Assembly: GCF_004027225.2 (NCBI RefSeq)
Contig: NC_044279.2
Coordinates: 52,352,744 to 52,416,743 of the forward strand
DNA from: Strigops habroptila
Taxonomy: Eukaryota; Chordata; Aves; Psittaciformes; Psittacidae
Reading direction: 5' to 3'
DNA: 64,000 bases
Part shown: one piece after another, positions 58,901 through 64,000 of the stretch
Layout: every line of letters starts with the position of its first letter
How positions within the stretch are numbered: position 1 is the first letter of the stretch
Position numbers and translations under genes: made by a program
Notes under the pieces: model-generated
What the model was told of the DNA's origin: nothing
What the model saw: the letters and a program-made list of their open reading frames with translations, nothing else
The model's database searches: none

Positions 58901-61052
58901 TATGATTAAAGTGTGCTTGCACAGCGGCAGAAGATAAACATGTGCAAGCTACACTGAATAAAGCCTACTTTAGGACTTCTTTCTTGAAAATTATTACATT
59001 ACAATATTTAACATATTCTCTAAGATTGGTATTGATTTGTAGGCCTCATGAACTTCCATCTACCTTTTCTCAAGCTACTTGAGCAAAACATCTTATTCCC
59101 TAATAAAATCAGAATGGAAAAAACCCCTGATTTCATGGGAGATAGGTATGTAGTCTACATTTAGAAATGTGCAGTCATTTAGAAGCAAGGGAAGTTTTTG
59201 CCTATTTCAGGAACCTAGCTAGAATATGATCCCTTAAATAATGAGTGAAAAGAAGTGACCTGTTCTGAAGGGCGATCTACAACACCTGTTAGATAATGAC
59301 AAAGTCAATTTCTCTCTTTGCTTTTAAGTCACTGCTTGTTTCTAAATTAATTTATTTCTATAAGGGTAAAATCAGCAAATATTTAGAATTATGTAGGGCT
59401 CTTTTTTTAATCAGAAAGATTGATTTACTTGAAATATTTTCTCTCCCCAACTTTAACATGAAGACAAAGATTTTGGTAGAACAAAAATGTGCATCCTAAG
59501 TAGCATTAGTTACAAGCCTTATATGTCAAGCTGAGTGCTGTTCTTGCTCATTTATGGAAGAGACTAATAGTTATGACTTAATGGTAACCATATAAAAACT
59601 TTCCAGCTGCCTTACCTATCTTTATCTACTCTGTAAATACAAATTCTTTAGAAACTTTGAATGTCAGATATGCAGAAAAGTAGGGCTCATTGGAAGTGAT
59701 AATGAAGAAATCTATCTGAATTTTAAATACAGATTTATCAAGGACAACAAATTCAAGTGAATTGGAGAAAAGAAAAAAGAATTCTGCAGCTCTAACCAGA
59801 AAACACTACTTCATATTTACCATATCTACAATACTAGCAGTATTTTCTGCCAGTATCTGAGTATTCATTAGCCAGTATTGCAAGAAAAGGTCAATCTGAT
59901 GCTAGATTGTATGGGAATATCAGCTGTAAGATTTGTCTCATCATTCTGCTCTGCTTGGTAACTGATTTTGTGCCCTTGCTCGGAGGATGAGAGGATATGA
60001 TGATAGATTTCAGGAATCCCACCTTTGGCACCTTAGCCAAAATTTGTTACCAGAGTAAAACCACAGAATGAAAGCATGAGAGCGAACACCTGAGTTTGAG
60101 AAAGGAGGCTGGGAAAGAAAGAGGTGAAACTAGTTTTAGAACCAGGACAGGTTCAGATGGCAACTATCAGGAGTACTAGATTTAAAAACCTTGCCACACA
60201 TCAGAAAAGGACAGCAAATACATGCAAATATATTGTGCATCAAAACAAGGGAGACCAATTAAAGACCTGTGTGTAATAAAAACCATACAAATGAAGGCTG
60301 TCCTTCCGAAGAAAATAGAGCAAGTTTTGTGATGATTTCTTGCCTTTGCAGGGGCTAAGAGTGTGATTTCAAGGAAGTCTAAAGAGAAGGTGGGGCAGGC
60401 TGGTAAATATAACTGACCCGAGGAGCTCAGTTTTAGGCAGTTGTGCAGCCTTAAAACAGCTCTTTGAATTTCTGCATATTTTTATTAAAAAGTAAGGTTA
60501 CTTTCAGAGCCCTGGAACCATGTTAGTGATTTCTCATGCAAACTTGAAGTACTCATTAGTTACCTGTACTACAGGAGCAGCAGGCTAGACACTTTGATCA
60601 TATTTTAAAGGAAGTCAAGCCTTGTTTCCCCAGTCCAAGAAAGATGAATCTGACATATAAAACATGTAGATGGGGAATGCTGCAGGTTTTAAAGATGGGC
60701 AGAACATATTGAAAATTCAGTAAAGTAAGCACTGAACTTAATAAAGAAAAAGACAGCCTGGTTCTAATCAGTGGGCGTCCATTTTAAAAAGTCATTTTTT
60801 TTAATGAAAGTTATGTCTTTCAATAAACAAAGGATATTTTTATTCGTGTAAGTCTGCCTAAATTGTTTATTTGGACTTTCAATGCACTGGGAAAAACGTT
60901 CTAAGAGACTTCTAACATAGTGTTAATATTCTAAAAGCTGTACTATTAAAACAACCTGTTTAAATCCACAAATATCATCAGTTCTCATTTGGAAAATTTT
61001 TGTCTGACAAAAGACCCTCCAACTATGCAAACTCTTATTAGAAGTACTTTAC

Positions 61053-61234
61053 CTGCAGAATAAAACATCCTGTGCAAATGGGGAGTTTTCTGGCTGTGTT
61101 CCCGCCTTGAGATGACTGACATTGAAGTATGAGAGCGTGTGATTGATGAAGCCATGCATGGTTCCATTTTGACTGTATGCATATTGATACATGAGGCGTG
61201 GAATGAAATCGGATGTGACAGCAATTACAAAAGC
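61053..61234 (-). CDS. ANO2: Anoctamin-2 coding exon (TM9 end and glycosylated extracellular loop)
   Basis: The 182-base exon follows a TCTCTCAG acceptor and ends at GCAG|GTAAAG. It encodes 60 residues plus two bases of an Arg codon. It opens with [20 protein letters not shown], the strongly conserved anoctamin segment at the end of a transmembrane helix, and then runs into a hydrophilic loop. The loop has three N-glycosylation sequons (NGT, NHT and NVS), then [12 protein letters not shown] and the start of the [10 protein letters not shown] motif completed by the next exon. The three overlapping - strand ORFs here are frame shadows, and only the frame starting AFVIAV is coding. Confidence 0.95.
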
Positions 61235-62330
61235 CTGAGAGACAAAAAAACCCCAACCAAACAACAGTGTCATGAATCTATGTCTAATGTGCTTCTGATT
61301 AAGCTAATTCAGATTTTAATTTTCACATTAAATTAAGTTTAGAGTAGTGAAGTGCGACTTAAATAGCCAGACCTGGTACAGAACATATATAAACACACAG
61401 TAACCTGCTCTGTATCTCTAGGTGAAAGTAGTAGTTAGGAAGTGCAGCATTTCTTAGAGCGTAGAGTAGCCCATGCAACTAATGTAATGTGCATTTCTCC
61501 AACTCTTTCCATCCCTGGGGCCATCAGAAGGTTTATCACTAGTTTAAAAAAACTACAACAGGACATAATAGCTGGCTGTTATAATTTGATGTAGATACAA
61601 AATGTTATCTGAGAGAAACCAACTGAGTGTAAGGTAGTTACCCTCCATTTCCCCCTCTGCACCACACATCTGACATGCAGGTATAAAACTGGTATTATTG
61701 TGAAGTGAACCAGACACTGAAGTATCTAGTTCATATCAATAGGAGTTCATTAGATTCATTTAAAACTACATTTTGCTAAACAGTTCCTCTGCATCAGTCT
61801 TATTCAGATGCAGAAGCAGACCTGGGCATTCAGTATTTTTTTTTAAATTGGGTATACAGGTATTTATATTTCTGTCAAGAAAAAGCATCTAACTGATATT
61901 TTAATGGAATCCCCAGGAAATAAAGATATTCAGAGTTTGTTTGACACAGAAAATAATCAAGGATCATAAATCTGCAAACTATATTCAAATAAGACCAAGA
62001 GACTGCAACACAGACCAGTGCTGGAAACATCAAATCTATGCCTGACAGCAAAATTATGGGTATGTGCAGGGCTGCACACATTTCCTACCTTAAATCCTGG
62101 AAACTGCTGAACCGTAAGTGAAGAATGCTCTACCCGAATCAAAACCACTGCTGCTCTGGAGGTATTATAGTTATCCCAGTTGTAATGATAGCTTACATAC
62201 TGCTACAGAGTGCTGTTCTGCTGCAAGCTATTGTACTAAATAAACTGTGTAACACCTCTGTACAAGTTTCCCCTTCAATAATGAAAATCATCTGCTTTTC
62301 TAACATGCTTTGATACCTTTGATATTTTAT

Positions 62331-62388
62331 GGTTGGACTCATTGTTCCTAAAGGTCTTTTCCAAACTAAATTCTATGAGTTTATGATC
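62331..62388 (+). mobile_element. CR1 3'-terminal fragment
   Basis: Only the end of the element is preserved. GGTTGGACTCATTGTTCCTA is followed by AAGGTCTTTTCCAAACTAAA and a decayed TTCTATGAGTTTATGATC tail, corresponding to the CR1 'GGTTGGACT..ATGATCCTAAAGGTCTTTTCCAACCTAA..ATTCTATGA' terminus. It is old and severely 5'-truncated, lying in antisense inside an ANO2 intron. Confidence 0.8.
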
Positions 62389-62611
62389 TGTGGGTCAAAA
62401 CCCACTAGACAGTATTATAGTTGAACTTCTAGGGCAGGAGTCTTTTTTATCTTAAATCAAATACAGAAAGATCTTACTTAAGGAATACAATAAACGTAGT
62501 ATATCTGTATACCAGACACGCATTACGTTCATGAAATCATTCATGTTCAAGGAAAGAATACATTTTTCCATTAAGATGTTGTATCTCGGGGAGGGTGTAA
62601 CCCAACTCAAA

Positions 62612-62627
62612 AGAAAAAAAAAAAAAA
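62612..62627. repeat. Poly(A) run
   Basis: About 15 consecutive A residues in an ANO2 intron. No retroposon body was recognised upstream. Confidence 0.65.
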
Positions 62628-63115
62628 GCTACTCTTACAGAAATACTCACTCTGGTAGAAATTATGTTTAGGGGTATAACCATACTTGTATAAATCAGAA
62701 CAAATATTAGTGCTATCTGGTTAAGGAATTTCTGCTCCTAGAATCTAGGACATGATATATTTACATCCTTTTTATTCATACCAGCAGTTACGCTAGCAAA
62801 GTAACAGAAAAAGGCACAGGTATGAAAGAAGTTGATCTTTGTCAATTATCTGGACTGTCGCCTGCTTACATCCCCTTCACTGGTTGTTCTTATATGAATT
62901 AGGCTTCCTGTTCTACGTAACACAAGGAAAGAATGAGATGAGTGAATGGTCATCTTGTTGGTAATTAGATCATATTTTACACTTCCACAAGAATGAACCA
63001 GATAATTTAAATTTTACTGTATTTTGTAGCAATCGAGACTTTACTTTTAAATCATGCTGAGGACAGTATAAGCTCCCAAGATTATGTTTAGAAACTGATG
63101 TAACAGAATACTTAC

Positions 63116-63168
63116 ATTAATGATAACTGAAAGCTTTCCAATACAACTCAAAATGTTATACCAAATTC
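63116..63168 (-). CDS. ANO2: Anoctamin-2 small coding exon (53 bases, start of TM9)
   Basis: A micro-exon too short to stand out as an ORF. Acceptor CACTTACAG precedes GAATTTGG, and donor GTAAG follows AAT. The first two bases complete a Gly codon begun in the upstream exon. It then encodes 17 residues, IWYNILSCIGKLSVIIN, which join seamlessly to [12 protein letters not shown] in the next exon. GIWYNIL..IGKL.VIINAF is a signature of anoctamin paralogues, and both splice phases fit exactly, so the call is firm. Confidence 0.93.
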
Positions 63169-63285
63169 CTGTAAGTGAAAACAGAACTTATTAATGGATT
63201 CATCATTTTTGCTCTATCTTATTGAATTTTTGGTGTTATCTTCACTGCTTTGTTTTTTTGTTTTGGTTTTTTTTTAATTACTTAC
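63169..63285 (-). other. ANO2: ANO2 short intron (117 bases)
   Basis: A compact GT-AG intron between the DIG-ending exon and the micro-exon. It includes a T-rich + strand (A-rich - strand) stretch and nothing else recognisable. Confidence 0.88.
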
Positions 63286-63438
63286 CTATATCTTTTTCTC
63301 TTACTGTGTCTGGCCTCCTCAGTTCAGTAACAAACTTTTTTGCATCAAGACGGACTTCTATGATGTTGTTCAGGAGAGCAAAGAGAGGTGCCAGAGGAAA
63401 GGAGGCAACAAAGAGTGTGACAAAGCCAAACTGGATAA
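63286..63438 (-). CDS. ANO2: Anoctamin-2 coding exon (TM7-TM8, part of the Ca2+ site)
   Basis: The 153-base exon follows a TCTCTTCCAG acceptor and ends at ATAG|GTAAG. Its first two bases complete a Val codon. It then reads [40 protein letters not shown] and [10 protein letters not shown], ending in the first base of Gly. In TMEM16 channels the Glu and Asp of IIExRLDAKK on TM8 are two of the acidic residues that bind activating Ca2+ (E734 and D738 in mouse TMEM16A numbering). Both are present (the Glu codon is at 63356-63358). The partner TM7 acidic pair would lie in the preceding exon, beyond this window. Confidence 0.96.
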
Positions 63439-64000
63439 CTGGAAGAGAAACGCGCAATGGTTTTTTTTATATCTTCTAACGGAATCTGGCAAATGCAGCT
63501 GACAGCAAATCATTGATGAGCTTTATGGATTACAAAACCCGTAAAACCACTTCACAACTTGGTCCCAGTAACAAATATCAGAAAACAAGACTATGAAAGA
63601 GAGAAAGGCTTGTCAGTATGCTTTATTCATGTTTCTAATAGTGCTTCCAGTCTCCAGCACAATCACAAACCAAAGTAAATAATAAATCTAATAAAGGACA
63701 AAGAGTTTGGGGTGTATTCTTCTGCATTTATACATAATTAACTGATTAAGACTATGCTGTTCTTCCCTGCCCTTTTGCCTGTAAGTAAAACGATACACAA
63801 GCAAGCAAGAGGAGAAAATATACAAATTGTCACTGTTTCTTCCAGCTTCCCTTGGAAAAGTTGGTGGCAATCTGTCAAGAGCAGTAACAGGCAAAGTATC
63901 TTTGTGGATGCATAAGCCTTTGGTGTCATATAGCATTTTCATCCCTCCTTATGTCAGTTATACGCTCCAGAGTTAGAAATCTCCCTCTTTAAGTCCTAGG
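63439..64000 (-). other. ANO2: ANO2 intron, running off the window
   Basis: The next upstream exon, expected to carry the EYMEM-type TM7 Ca2+ ligands, is not seen before the window ends. ORFs at 63688-63942 (-) and 63738-63929 (-) have no anoctamin resemblance and are treated as chance. Confidence 0.75.

Larger units (their letters stand above)
54352..61052 (-). other. ANO2: ANO2 intron of about 6.7 kb
   Basis: Intron between the glycosylated-loop exon and the FKDYREPPW exon. It holds an ancient CR1 in antisense (54930-55640), a diverged pair of direct repeats (57145-57208 and 58502-58563) and a possible old repeat at 58776. The 163-codon ORF at 56748-57239 (-) is hydrophobic, resembles nothing I recognise, overlaps one of the direct repeats, and is treated as chance. 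Confidence 0.8.
61235..63115 (-). other. ANO2: ANO2 intron of about 1.9 kb
   Basis: GT-AG intron with donor GTAAG read from 63115 and acceptor CTCTCAG ending at 61235. It contains a short CR1 3' tail (62331-62388) and an A-run near 62612-62627. No nested gene is seen. Confidence 0.85.

Noticed and set aside
1..64000. CRISPR arrays, operons, bacterial mobile elements or a novel defence-type system
   Set aside because: No regularly spaced repeats, no dense same-strand genes and no ribosome-binding sites. Introns and CR1 elements show avian nuclear DNA.

Overview
This is a vertebrate nuclear window, almost certainly from a bird. It is AT-rich, has long non-coding stretches and coding sequence split by GT-AG introns, and carries CR1 retrotransposon copies of several ages. 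One CR1 is a fairly well preserved copy ending in the characteristic ATTCTATG-type tail. There are no bacterial features (operons, Shine-Dalgarno sites, CRISPR). Nearly all open reading frames of 60-160 codons here are chance ORFs in non-coding DNA.

Layout. Positions 1-8048 are non-coding DNA upstream of, or in the last intron of, neurotrophin-3. They hold a degraded CR1, a G-rich polypurine tract and a (CAA)11 microsatellite. Positions 8049-9000 or so are the terminal exon of NTF3 on the + strand. It contains the entire 257-residue prepro-neurotrophin-3, with signal peptide, pro-region, RRKR furin site and 119-residue mature factor, followed by a short AU-rich 3'UTR. From about 9.0 to 51.3 kb is a large intergenic interval with no gene I can support. 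It contains a young CR1 copy at 19.85-20.2 kb, two very old MIR/CORE-type SINE fossils near 31.1 and 32.8 kb, several probable fragments of an ancient amniote inverted-repeat family, a probable LTR remnant at 38.6 kb, and microsatellites and hairpins. From 51.3 to 64.0 kb is the 3' end of ANO2 (anoctamin-2/TMEM16B) on the - strand. Five consecutive coding exons end in a class I PDZ-ligand C-terminus, and the introns contain an ancient CR1 and a CR1 tail.

NTF3 and ANO2 therefore converge tail to tail, about 43.5 kb apart from stop codon to stop codon. This is the neighbour arrangement known for the human 12p13 region, so the window looks like a conserved amniote synteny block. The two genes are not known to act in one pathway. 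NTF3 encodes a secreted TrkC ligand for neurons and ANO2 a calcium-activated chloride channel of sensory and retinal cells. I found no evidence of a previously undescribed multi-gene system. The points worth a second look are gene-structure details, ancient repeats and several strong inverted repeats.
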